Source: Alitta virens | Taxonomy: Eukaryota; Annelida; Polychaeta; Phyllodocida; Nereididae | Assembly (NCBI GenBank): GCA_932294295.1 | Contig: OW028579.1 | Span: 34,793,250-34,857,249, forward strand | DNA: 64,000 nt | Direction: 5' to 3' | Shown: one piece after another, positions 19,901 through 30,700 of the stretch | Numbering within the stretch: the first letter of the stretch is position 1 | Layout: each line of letters opens with the position of its first letter | Made by a program: the position numbers and the translations under genes | Notes under the pieces: generated by a model | The model's input: the letters and a program-made list of their open reading frames with translations, nothing else | Database searches by the model: none | What the model was told of the DNA's origin: nothing

Positions 19901-22900
19901 GGGTTATATATTAATTGTGTTACTGCGGCCTTACAAATTATCAAAAAGTCTCAGGTGTTATATCACTGGATAGAAGAGTGAATGGGGTAAAGTTTGATAT
20001 ATAATATGCCCATGTTGGATGAAGGTTATCTAACATTATAGTGCGGTGAACCGAAAATTAAGTATTTTTTGCATATTTTTAACCCTAATTTATTCAGAAA
20101 ATTACAAAAATATTGCACTAACTAAGCTATATCATGTATTCCTAGGTCCAGTCCAATGACTCAGGACCATTTTTGTGCAGTTTGGTTGGATGGGGCAGGC
20201 ATTATAGGACAAAATGTGATTTTTCATTTTTTTGTCAGCCGAAAATGAGGTTGCCTTACAAATTCCTGATTTTCACCAAGTCAAACACATTTTATTGGAC
20301 CACAACCATATTTTTCATAAACTAGAGAATATTATGCATCAAACTGGATGAATTGTGTTTTGTTCTACCTCTGGTTTGGGTCAGCCCCTCTGAACACCCT
20401 CTGTGCCACAGCACTATACATAAATACAATATGAGAGATTCAGTCTCTTCAGCAGTGAAAAACGGTATAGAGTCATTTCTCAGTTCTTTTATCCCCTGTA
20501 AAATACAAAGATCACTGTCACTCAGATTTTCAGATGTCAGGGTTACAGTGTCAGTTTTATTTTTGAACAGGGTGTTCATACACATGTTCTTTACCTGGCT
20601 GATTTATCTCATGTTCCTGTCAATGAAGCTATCCACCTGCTGGACACCACGTTTTACCATTAAATTGCAGATTTTATTGTCACATAACCTAATCAATCAC
20701 CTGATGAACTGACATCCGTTTTACTTCATTTCCCTCGCAGCAGTCATGTTACATTAACAAAGTAATCGTTGAATGTATTATTAACTAATGCATCATTTTC
20801 ATATAATGAAATGTTTTGGCTATTAGTTTCGTATTTTTTCATAGTAATGAATGGTCGGACTGTGAAGGTCATGTACTGCACACTTCCTACAATGGTGTAA
20901 TAAAAGATTAACTAAATCTTGTTTGTTTTACATTGCCTCAAATAGACCTTATATCTAGCCTAGTTGCCAAACAGTCAAACACTATTTATAAGGTGTGTTG
21001 CAGCTCTATTACAGTTGGTTCACACGAAGTGCTTACTTTTGCTAGTTGGTCACACCACAGGCGCCCTCCAGCAGAGGCTGGTGTGTCCAGACATATAGAT
21101 AAGAAAGGTGGAGCACTCGAAATTATGTGGCGAGGGTCTTGCGGACAGAATCTAGGTCAGCAGTGTCGCCAATTATGTCCGCCCTGCTCTAAATTAGGTC
21201 CGCGACCATTTGCAGCAAGTCTGTGTCCTACTGGGTCTCTGGGTTTTACCTAAAAGTCCCCATAGGTGCCCCTCTCAGGCCTATGGGTTTTACTCAAAAA
21301 TCCCCTTAGGTGCCCCTCCTGCTGCTATGAATGACCTATATTCTGTCCGCATGACTCTCGCGATCGTATTCACGTCCGAAAATTGTGTTATAACAGCATT
21401 AATATGGTAAATAACCATTATGTTGTCGATTCAGATTAATAGGAAATATTGTTTACTTGATGTTACCAAAGAATCAGCCATTTATATTAAGTGTAGTTAG
21501 AGCATCAGGCCTTTGAATGAGGCCAAGTCAACTCGCTCAGTGCACGAGAGCGGCACCTTCTTATTATATCTTTACAACGCACTGATGCTAGGTGGACGGG
21601 GCCTGTGGTCACACTAAAATGCCCATGGTGACTCATGATCTTGTGCAATGATGACTCAATTTAGTCCCCTGAATAAGCAGTGGAGATAAGTTGTTTTGAA
21701 TTATGACACACAACTGCAATCATGACCCATTAAATGCAAGTGTGAAACACAGGTACAAGCACTATAGATATCACTTGCTCATCAATGATGAGTCGTTACC
21801 ATCAGGGTGAGTGTAATGGAACAGATAGGAACACGAGTCACGATAGCCAATTTTTATATGAATGATAAGCACAAAATAAAGCATCATCTGATGCCCAATA
21901 AGTGCAACAATTTTAATCTGGTACATAATGGATACCAATGAAGATGTATCTAAATACGGCTTCGAGTATTAGTATCCTCTCTATTAAATAAACCATATCT
22001 TGGTGTCTGATGAAGATAAAAATAAAATTACTCATTGTGATATTATACCAGTTGGCTTCAGTGAACATTCTCTTATTATTGTACAAGACAAGTAACTCGT
22101 GATTTTATAAGATCGCACATTGTTCAATGAAAAATACTCAAAAGAAGTTTTAGTACAAAAGCTTCAGGAAACTAACTGGGAAAGCGTATTTACATGTAAT
22201 GATGTAAATACAGCATGGAATAGATTTTAAATGTTGTTAACTTCTATAATAGATAAAATAGCTCCTAAGAAACAATTTAGAGCTAAAGCACGAAGTGAAC
22301 CATGGTTAACATGAAATCATTGAATACATCCATGAGAGAGACAAATGTTTAAAAAAAATTAACCGAACTAAAGACATTGAATATCGGACAAACAATTTTA
22401 TTTTGAGAAATAAATTACAATGTATGGTCAAGAAACAAGGTGTGATTATATTCTTAAACAGGTAGAATAAAAAACAGAAATAACAGCAAAAAGATGTGGG
22501 ACAGCCTTCAGCTGCTAGGTTATAAGCAAAAAGCAAGGTAAAAAAACAAATTGTATTGAATGTCAATGATACCCTATGCTATGATCCAGTTACCATTGCA
22601 GAAAACATAAATGATTTCTTTGTGAATGTTGCTAACAATTTGGTGAAGAATTTGTCAACTTAAATGATGTTTACAGTGCTTTTCAAAAACTGTAAACAAT
22701 TCTATCAAAACCTTGGAGTTACTCCTTGCATGCTTGTTTTGCAAGAAATGGACAGCAATTTTGTATTAAAATATCTCAAAGAAATGAAACCAAATGAGAG
22801 CACAGGGCTGGACGACAGCAGTCCTAGGTTTCTAAATGATGGTGCAGAGGAGCTATCAGAGGTAATTACTCACCTCAAAATTTATCAATTAAAAGAAAAA

Positions 22901-23575
22901 CTGTTCCTGACTGTACAAAGTATGCCAAGGTAACACCACTCAACAAAAAAAAAAGTAAGCTTGAAGTTGGAAACTATCAACCTGTGAGTGTGTTGACATC
23001 TATCTCCAAAATTCTAGAACGAGCAGTCTTGGTACAAGTAGAATCTTTCTGCAAGGAAAATTATATTCTCTATGAACTCCAATCAGGCTTTAGAAGCAAA
23101 TACTCCACTGATACTTGTCTAATCTATTTGAATGATTATGTTAGATCTCAAATCAGTCGAGGAAATTTTGTCAGACTACTCATGTTAGATGTTCAGAAGG
23201 CATTTGATAGTGTTAACCACAGAATGCTTTGTGAAAAGATAAGACTTGCTGGTATTGACGACACCTGGTTCAGGTCTTATTTTACAAGGTCGAAAGCAAA
23301 TTGTTTCTGTTAATGACTACTTGTCAACAGAAAAGTCAAATCGTTTCTGGCGTGCCCCAAGGGAGCATATTGGGTCCTTGGTGTTATCTGATGTTTTGCA
23401 ATAATATGTCAACTTATGTATCATGCAAATTGATCTTGTATGCCGATGATGCAATTTTGCTGGGTGGTCATCGTGACCTTAATGCAGTTACAAGTGTACT
23501 AAGCAAAGTAGCTAACTGACATCATTGGCTGACAAATGACAAATTATCTATGCATATGGGCAAAACTGAAACCAT
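19901..23575 (+). mobile_element. Copy 2 of the ~3.6-kb direct repeat with decayed LINE
   Basis: It matches 237-3862. Relative to copy 1 it has about 57 extra bases near 20757-20813, lacks an ATTAATAACACTATTAA stretch near 20985, and keeps the YADD-coding segment near 23440. Shared stops in the LINE portion show that both copies derive from one already inactive sequence. Sequence beyond 23575 differs from copy 1 because copy 1 lost the following LINE segment. Confidence 0.8.
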
Positions 23576-24150
23576 GGTGAAGATCACCTCATAAAACCAA
23601 GTGACCAGGTGAAAAAAGAGATAACGCTTTGTCAGGGGAATCTACAGTTTCCCAAATCGTTCACAAGTGTTCATCACGGCTTAAATTTCTCTACAGAATG
23701 CCAGTGCACTTGATTTCCAATCAAGAAAGTTACTTGTGTCTCACCTTATTCATTGTCACTTTGACTATACGTGTCTGCTTGGTTTTGGGGACTCATAAAA
23801 AGCTGCAGGTGTCACAAAACAAAACTGTAAGGTTTACATGTTGGTCCATGTGAATTGGATAGAGCTGGAATGTTAAACACCAAAGACAGAACGAAACAGC
23901 TCATGTTGAATCATATATAAAATATTCACCATCAAACTGTACCAGATTACCTCTGTGAAAATTTTGAAAGAATAAGTCATCGTTATGGAACAAGATATAT
24001 GCAAAATAATTTCTTCCATAATAAACCACAAGGAATAAAAATGTAACTTTAGCTACCAAGGAGCTTTGTACTGGAACATCCTGCCAAATATTATAAAACT
24101 TGCAAATAGTAAACAAGTTTTTAAAACTAAAGTCAGGCAAAACTCAAGCT
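21930..24150 (+). pseudogene. Degraded CR1-like LINE ORF2, copy 2
   Basis: Readable blocks include the endonuclease end PVGFSEHSL (~22047-22075) and a linker with KEMKPNESTGLDD (~22780). The reverse transcriptase includes QSGFRSKYST (~23085), LMLDVQKAFDSVNH (motif A, ~23180), GVPQGSILGP (motif B, ~23350) and LYADDAILLG (motif C, ~23437). A C-terminal region follows in broken frames, with a WNILPNIIKLANSKQVFKT-like end near 24075-24130. At least three frame changes separate the blocks, so the gene is dead. It is more complete than copy 1. Confidence 0.75.
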
Positions 24151-24830
24151 CACTTTAAAGACAAATGCGGGTATCATCAGCGCCACACTGTGTACATGTC
24201 ATAAACACAAGTGCGCCCTCTTGTGAGAATTACGAAAAGCGTCGTTGCAATGGTTTTTTTGCATTATTTCAGTATAATCTTTCACTTTCAAGCATGGACT
24301 AAAACACAGATGGCGCTCCAGTCGACTCTGCTGTTTTCTGTTATTTTGGGTTTTAAGTTCCAGAACTAGCACATATAGTCTACTTTTATGTTTATTTATG
24401 AAAATAAGTGTTATACCAGTAAAAAAGTCCCATATATCTTTTATATGCAAGAACTAACCATTAAATCAATTTCGTTTTTTACCACCAGGGGCCCAGATGC
24501 AGTGGTACAAACATATAATGTCATGCAGCTTCATTATATTGCTGGTGACCTATACTTTTTTTTTTCTTAAAAGATGTTGGGATACCTTAATTTAGTATTC
24601 ACACAATAGTGGGAAAAAATCAGTGGTGAAAATGCATTTAAACCCATTCTTATGCTTGGAAACATATTATTTTCAATTTTCTCATTGGATTAACATGCAA
24701 TTGGTATTTGTCAGATAACTTTTTTAAAACTATGGTGACCCCCCATTTTTCTTTCACTATTTTTAAAAAGAACACTTGCTTTAACTTTGTACAAAATTTC
24801 ATGGCATTCTCAGTGGTAGAACTGAATACC

Positions 24831-25250
24831 CACAATTGTCTTTAATGAAGTAAATGATAGCATATACTATTAATTATCATTACTACTGCCATTATTATTA
24901 TTACTGTGTTACTTTCAATTGTGGATAGCCTTTATTGCACCTTGATGTCATCTTGCACCATATCTGGAAGGGACCACACTGAAAATAAGTTTTCGAACTT
25001 TAGTGTGCTATCCCAATGGCACTAAAACAGTGTAATTCTTGCACTTCAGTCTTGTATGTACATCCTTTTGATGTTATTGAATAAAGTCTATCTATCTATC
25101 TGCGAGGCAATAGCCAACATCGAGGAATTGGCATATGTTCTGTCAGACTCTCTTTAAGACATGGCATTATATCTTTACCTTCTACTATTTATAGTACTAT
25201 GTACAATTGTCTTTAATGAAGTAAATGATAGCATATGCTATTAATTATTA
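24831..25250. repeat. ~50-bp direct repeats (24831-24880 and 25201-25250) flanking ~320 bp
   Basis: The words ACAATTGTCTTTAATGAAG and TAAATGATAGCATAT occur in the same order at about 24832 and 25202 with one or two changes. Between them lies a segment ending in AATAAAGTCTATCTATCTATC (about 25079-25099), which looks like a retroposon 3' end. This could be an insertion that duplicated its target, or a local duplication. The second copy leads directly into the LINE ORF. Confidence 0.6.
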
Positions 25251-26812
25251 TTATTGACACAGTTATAAGTTACCAACAAGCAATGCGAAAACCTCTATAC
25301 TTGTGCTTTGTTGATTTTACTAAAGCATTCGATTACATTAATAGAAATGCTTTGTACTACAAATTGATGCAGCAGAATATTGGTGACAAAATGCTCAAGG
25401 TTATCATTAGTATGTATGATAAGGCAAAAGCAAGAGTAAATCAAGGTGGTAATACCGGTGGTTCTATTGACAGCAAATGTGGGGTATTACAAGGTGGAAT
25501 CCTCAGCCCAAAATTATTCAATGAATTTATGTCAGATCTACCCGATCATCTTGAAAAATCAGATGGAATAACATTAGGTGATTTTACTCTTACACATATA
25601 GTGTATGCCGATGACATCGCACTTGTAGCTGATTCTCCTAATTGCATGCAAAATAGTATAAATTCACTTCATAATTACTGTAAAAAATGGCACCTTATTG
25701 TAAATGTTAGTAAAACCAAAGTGATGCAGATTGGTAACAAGGCAATAAGCACCTTCTTCTGTAATGGGGAAAAACTAGTAAATGTTGACAGCTTCAAATA
25801 TCTTGGCCATATGCTTACTAATAAGTGTAGAATACATAGCAAGATGACGGAATACCTCTCAACACAAGCTCATAAAGCGCTCTTTGCACTGCAAGGTGAT
25901 TCAAAACAAGCATTAGGAAAAATCGATCCCATGCTATCTCTTCGGATGTTTGATACCTATATTTTACCTATCCTGGAGTACAATAGTGAAATATGGACAA
26001 GTGAAAAATCTATGCCTGAATTAGAAAATTTGCAACTTGCATATCTTAAAAACATATTAGGAGTTAGAAAACAAACACCATCTTTAGCAGTCTATGGTGA
26101 AACAGGTAGATTCCCATTGCATGTCAGACAGAAAATTAGAATGGAGAATTACTGGATAAGATTGGAAAGAGCACCTGATGACAGTTTACTTAAGAAATGT
26201 TTAAATTTTCAGAAGGAAATTTATGTGAATGCAGTAAATGGAAATAACTGGTTCAGTAAAGTGTGTCATGTATTAAATAACTGCAACATTGAATATGATA
26301 TTAGTAACCTCAGAAACTTTGACATTGATAATATCTCTAACACAGTGAAACTAAGACTCTATGAAGCCGAACATGAGCGACTTATAAATGCAATAAATGA
26401 CAGTTCACAACAACCAAAACTTAGGACATATAAACTATTTAAAACTGATTGTAGAATAGAACCTTATCTTGAATTGCAACAAATTCGCAAAGTGTTAACT
26501 AAAATAGCTAGATTTAGGAGAAGTTCACATAGCCTGAAGATTGAAACAGGTCGACACCATAAACCAATAATTCCTGCTCCAAATAGAATATGTGAAAAGT
26601 GTACGTTAAACTTTGTAGAAGACGAAATTCACAGTTTGATTGTCTGTCCTGGTAATGAGCAACACCGTGTTAACCTTTTTTTGAATGCAACTAAATTTAT
26701 TAACAACTTCTTGTCTCTAGATGATATAACTAAGTTTACAGCAATAATGACAAACAAGGAACCTGAGTTATTAAATAGTTTAGGAAAGTTTCTCCTTCAA
26801 GCCGATGTGTAG
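25235..26812 (+). CDS. 5'-truncated LINE ORF2: reverse transcriptase with intact 525-codon frame
   Basis: The frame opens inside the reverse transcriptase and carries palm motif A (LCFVDFTKAFDYINR), motif B (GVLQGGILSPKLFNEF), motif C (YADDIALVADS) and motif D (LIVNVSKTKVMQIG). A thumb/connection region follows (KYLGHMLT, LPILEYNSEIWTSE, NILGVRKQTP). The C-terminal end has a Cys/His cluster, CEKC...HSLIVCPGNEQH. The N-terminal endonuclease and the fingers of the reverse transcriptase are missing, the usual 5' truncation of LINE insertions. There is no internal stop or shift over 525 codons, so insertion looks much younger than the 3.6-kb repeats. The motif style suggests the I/Nimb side of the non-LTR elements, tentatively. 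The first ATG-like codon is not a real start. Confidence 0.85.
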   Translation: MLLIIIIDTVISYQQAMRKPLYLCFVDFTKAFDYINRNALYYKLMQQNIGDKMLKVIISMYDKAKARVNQGGNTGGSIDSKCGVLQGGILSPKLFNEFMSDLPDHLEKSDGITLGDFTLTHIVYADDIALVADSPNCMQNSINSLHNYCKKWHLIVNVSKTKVMQIGNKAISTFFCNGEKLVNVDSFKYLGHMLTNKCRIHSKMTEYLSTQAHKALFALQGDSKQALGKIDPMLSLRMFDTYILPILEYNSEIWTSEKSMPELENLQLAYLKNILGVRKQTPSLAVYGETGRFPLHVRQKIRMENYWIRLERAPDDSLLKKCLNFQKEIYVNAVNGNNWFSKVCHVLNNCNIEYDISNLRNFDIDNISNTVKLRLYEAEHERLINAINDSSQQPKLRTYKLFKTDCRIEPYLELQQIRKVLTKIARFRRSSHSLKIETGRHHKPIIPAPNRICEKCTLNFVEDEIHSLIVCPGNEQHRVNLFLNATKFINNFLSLDDITKFTAIMTNKEPELLNSLGKFLLQADV

Positions 26813-27115
26813 AGAAAACCATCTCCTGTATCCACAGTTATTAATTTAGTTTATTAGTTTATTAGTTATGATGTGCTTGTCATGTTTTGGACTTTAAGAG
26901 TGAAATGTTTTTATTAGCGGCTTGTATTTTTTTTCTATTGTGTATGTGGATTTTAAACACGTATTATAAGTTAACTTGGTGGCTGGAACCTTGATTATTG
27001 AAATTTTATTGCTTTCTGTATTTACATTAATGTCTCTTTCATGTTATCTTTTAACTGAATGACATATGTATCACTTATGATATTTTACATGTCAATAAAA
27101 TCTATATATATATAT
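25245..27115 (+). mobile_element. 5'-truncated LINE insertion including 3' UTR
   Basis: The ORF ends at 26812 (TAG) and about 300 bp of AT-rich 3' UTR follows, ending in AATAAAATC then a short TA run at 27095-27115. This is a common retroposon 3' end. A second retroposon tail, AATAAAAAGAATCTGAATCT, lies at 27251-27270, followed by another TA run. Confidence 0.6.
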
Positions 27116-27432
27116 GTAATATTAATGGATCTCTCCAGGTGGCCTCACGCTAGCGATAAAATATATTTATCTTTGTGAGGTCTCCTTGCAAAACAAATGT
27201 TTATAAATGAAAATATGAAAATAAATTGTAAATATTTTTTTGTTTGGCAAAATAAAAAGAATCTGAATCTGAATCTATTTATATATATATATATGTATAT
27301 ATTTGCCATACATTCACTTTGTTAACCTCTATGTACAAATTCAAGAGGACTAATCAGAAAAGTTCAATTTGGACAACAGGTCAGTACGTCAGAAAAAGAA
27401 ATGCATAAACAACGAAGAGATACATAAAAAAG

Positions 27433-27438
27433 TTTATT
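27433..27438 (-). terminator. Poly(A) signal candidate for the class C GPCR
   Basis: The minus strand reads AATAAA 267 bp after the stop codon at 27705, with no other candidate nearer that I noticed. Position is typical of a 3' UTR end. Confidence 0.45.
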
Positions 27439-27704
27439 TACATAAATGTAAACAAATATGTAAAACATAATACAGAAATCTTTATAAGATTATAAACAAT
27501 GACATGAAATCAGATATCAAGAGTATTATAGTATACCTTGCTCAGCAAGTCACTATATATATGTACTTACTGCCATTTCACAGACTAGAGGTTTTTTTTC
27601 TCCACAATTTCCCTCATTGAATATACACAGGGAACAGGTAAACAATAGGTAAGTAAACTTGGTTTCAAATTTTAATCATAAACTGCATAGACCCAATATT
27701 ATAC

Positions 27705-30700
27705 TTATGTTTTCGAAGTCCTTTTCGACATGTTAATTTTGTCACTGAATGTCACCGATGGCCTGTTCGCCGACACTGCAGTATCGTCGGTTAATTTCGA
27801 AGACCGGTGTGTACTGGCACTGCGTTCGAACTTGGATGAATCAAAATTACTTGTCTTGATTAGCTTCTCATCCACGAATAGAGCAGCATAAGCTTTCGGA
27901 ACCAGGAAGCACAATGATGTCACGAATCCTGTGAGAATCAATGCCAACGACAGTAGAGATGCCTTGTGGTAAGCATAGAAAGCAAGTAGATAGGTTGGAA
28001 TGAACGCCACCCAGAGGAACAGTGTTGTAACTACTGATATGAAAATATGCCAAGATTCGTTGTAGTTTTCGGGCAACTTTCTGGTCAAGAAACCAAAAAC
28101 AGAACAGAGCAATAGAAGACAAAGATTTAAGCTCAATGGAAGATGGAGATTTAGCAAAGGCATAGAACAGGTAAGTTCCACGTATCGAACGGTCTCCACT
28201 GGCATTTGAAGAACTTGGGTTGGAGGAAATAGTATTGCAATTATGATGCATGTGGCCACCTGCAATAAATAAAACAAACACACATTAGAATGTTAAAAAA
28301 AACTGCACTTGTAATTTTTAGCTTATTGAGTCACAACATTGGTCAGAGATTCAGTAAAAATATATCCCAAATAACATGCTGGACCGGATTGACATTTCAA
28401 AGACGGATTGACATCGGTCGGATGTTGGCAATGTAGATACAATGTCATCTCGATTGCATCCAACATTGAAACGATGTTGTCCCGATTTGGGACATAACAT
28501 ACTGAAAGGTCTTTCGTTGGCTAAAGGGGTTAAAAGTCATCACCCAATGTTACCATTACTGCGAGGAGGCCCAGGACTCGCTTAGGCACATTTTTGTACT
28601 TATTTTCTTCCGCATACCTTGTTAACAACACCAGTACCTGGAACCATTAATATCTATTTTTAATCAATTTAAACGGAATTTCAGATTTTAAAAAATCCAC
28701 ATGATTCATTGCTGACCTTAACCCCAGTAAGTACTAAATCATTGATGTTATTACCCGACATAACACGCATCCTTATTCCGCTTATTAACAGGTATTAATT
28801 CCTGGAGTGGTTTCATATATGAAACTCGAGCTGGAAATTTTTAACAAAAATTATCATATCCGCGACACGAAATATCATTGGACTAAACTGATAATAAAAT
28901 CATAACAATATGATTGCTGGATTTTATTTTCACATTTAAACATGACCCCCATTGGTTGTCTGGGTGAACTAGTAGAAGTCCTGGCTTCATGTCATGTTCA
29001 TATTTTATTTATTAAATATGATCACAAATAGATTACAGCAATTGTGTGGCCTAGTGTTTAAAGCCAGTTAACACATTACCCTCCATGCCAAGCTCTGCTG
29101 TAGGTCCCGGGTTCAATTCCCAACTGGGTCCTCTTCGCGAGCTACATCTCTAAGCTGGATGTTAGTAGCATGAGATGTTAAATTGCACTCAGTATCTATG
29201 CTGAGGCAAGTAATGTACCCCATCTATGAGGTATATGTATTGCAGTGTGGAACGCAATCGAGCGTGCGTGGACATGATATCTAGCGCATAATCACGCGCA
29301 TTTGAAGCGTGGAGATGACTTGCTGAGCACATCCACACGCACACATAAGTAACACGCAGCAGCATTGTTTGTCACACACACAAGTGCACTGTTTAACACA
29401 TAGGTGGTGAATTAGGGCTTTACGTCCTGTATTTCTGCACCTGATGGGCACCTGATGGGCTAATTAGGACAGGTAGGGACCATGGCAATGAGATGATGGA
29501 TGAAACAGCCATCCAACTTAGGCACGACCTGGAATCGAACCTGGGACCCAGTGGTTGGAAGCCCAGCGCGCTACCACTGAGCTAGGCTGTTTTACACATA
29601 AGCGAGTGTGCTATAATTATAGGCTTTATCCCTTCTAAGGGTAATATTATGTCTACTGATACAAATCTTTCTGAAAACAATTATTATTTTTCTATCAACT
29701 GGTAATGTTTTATTTATATAGGCCTATATAGCTATTGTCACAATTTAGAACGCTATATATACTGTTTCAATCATTTGTCATGTGTAAAATGTATTTGAGA
29801 TGAATGCTGACTAATCTTCAGATCAATAAATACGACATATCATACATTACTATCTTCATTATTGTTTAAATAATGTATTATGTATGTTATTTGTATGTTT
29901 AATAAATGTATCAAAGATGATAATATCTTGTCAATAAAATTATATATAGGCCTATATACATTTATGCCTACAAGCTGACATCAACCAATGGCAGTCTGTC
30001 ATACAAACAAAGTGGACCATCTTAAAATATGTATAATTATGTTCAACCCAAATGGGTGCTGATCATACTTAAATTTCAGACCAGTGGGGCAATTATATCA
30101 CACAACACAATATTTGTTATACCACAATCATGCACATTGCCTCTCAGACAGGATGCTTATTTTATATGGTTCTTTTATGATGATTAAATAACGTTCCACA
30201 CCATAAAAGCATACATGGCATCGAGTCTACATGGTGCAGAAAACTCCACATGCAATTAAAAAACAAAAAACATAATGATATGATATACTTGTATTACCAA
30301 AATGTTATATTGAGACCATCCTGGCTTCTGGAACTTCCAGCTTAATTAACAATAAAAAAAAATTTTTTTTTTTTTTTTTAATTCACTATGGCATAATAGG
30401 ACGTTTCTATAACTTAGTGTCATTTAAACAATGGTTGCAACATACTTCTCTGACCAACATTAATTCTTGTTAGGCCCAACCAAATGTGAATGTATTTTTA
30501 TAGTTTGTTACACAGCTAGGGCAGTCTCAACCGGCTTAACAATTACACCCTTGGCAAGCCTGTTCAAGCATGAGCCTTTCTTAACTCTCTGAGGAGCATA
30601 CAGCCGGGCAGCTGTTGCCAGCGCACACGGACTTAGCACTCTACAATCGCCATCTCTGCCTATAGCCAATCCAATCACGGCTTCATAGCAGAAAAAATCG

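Noticed and set aside
27868..28281. 137-codon minus-strand ORF overlapping GPCR exon 10
   Set aside because: It is a shadow in another frame of the seven-transmembrane coding exon, which has clear family motifs in its own frame.
29520..29590. Possible tRNA gene on the minus strand (and similar at eight other sites)
   Set aside because: A- and B-boxes are good, but each is the head of a SINE with a core, tail and target duplication, and the acceptor arms do not pair properly.
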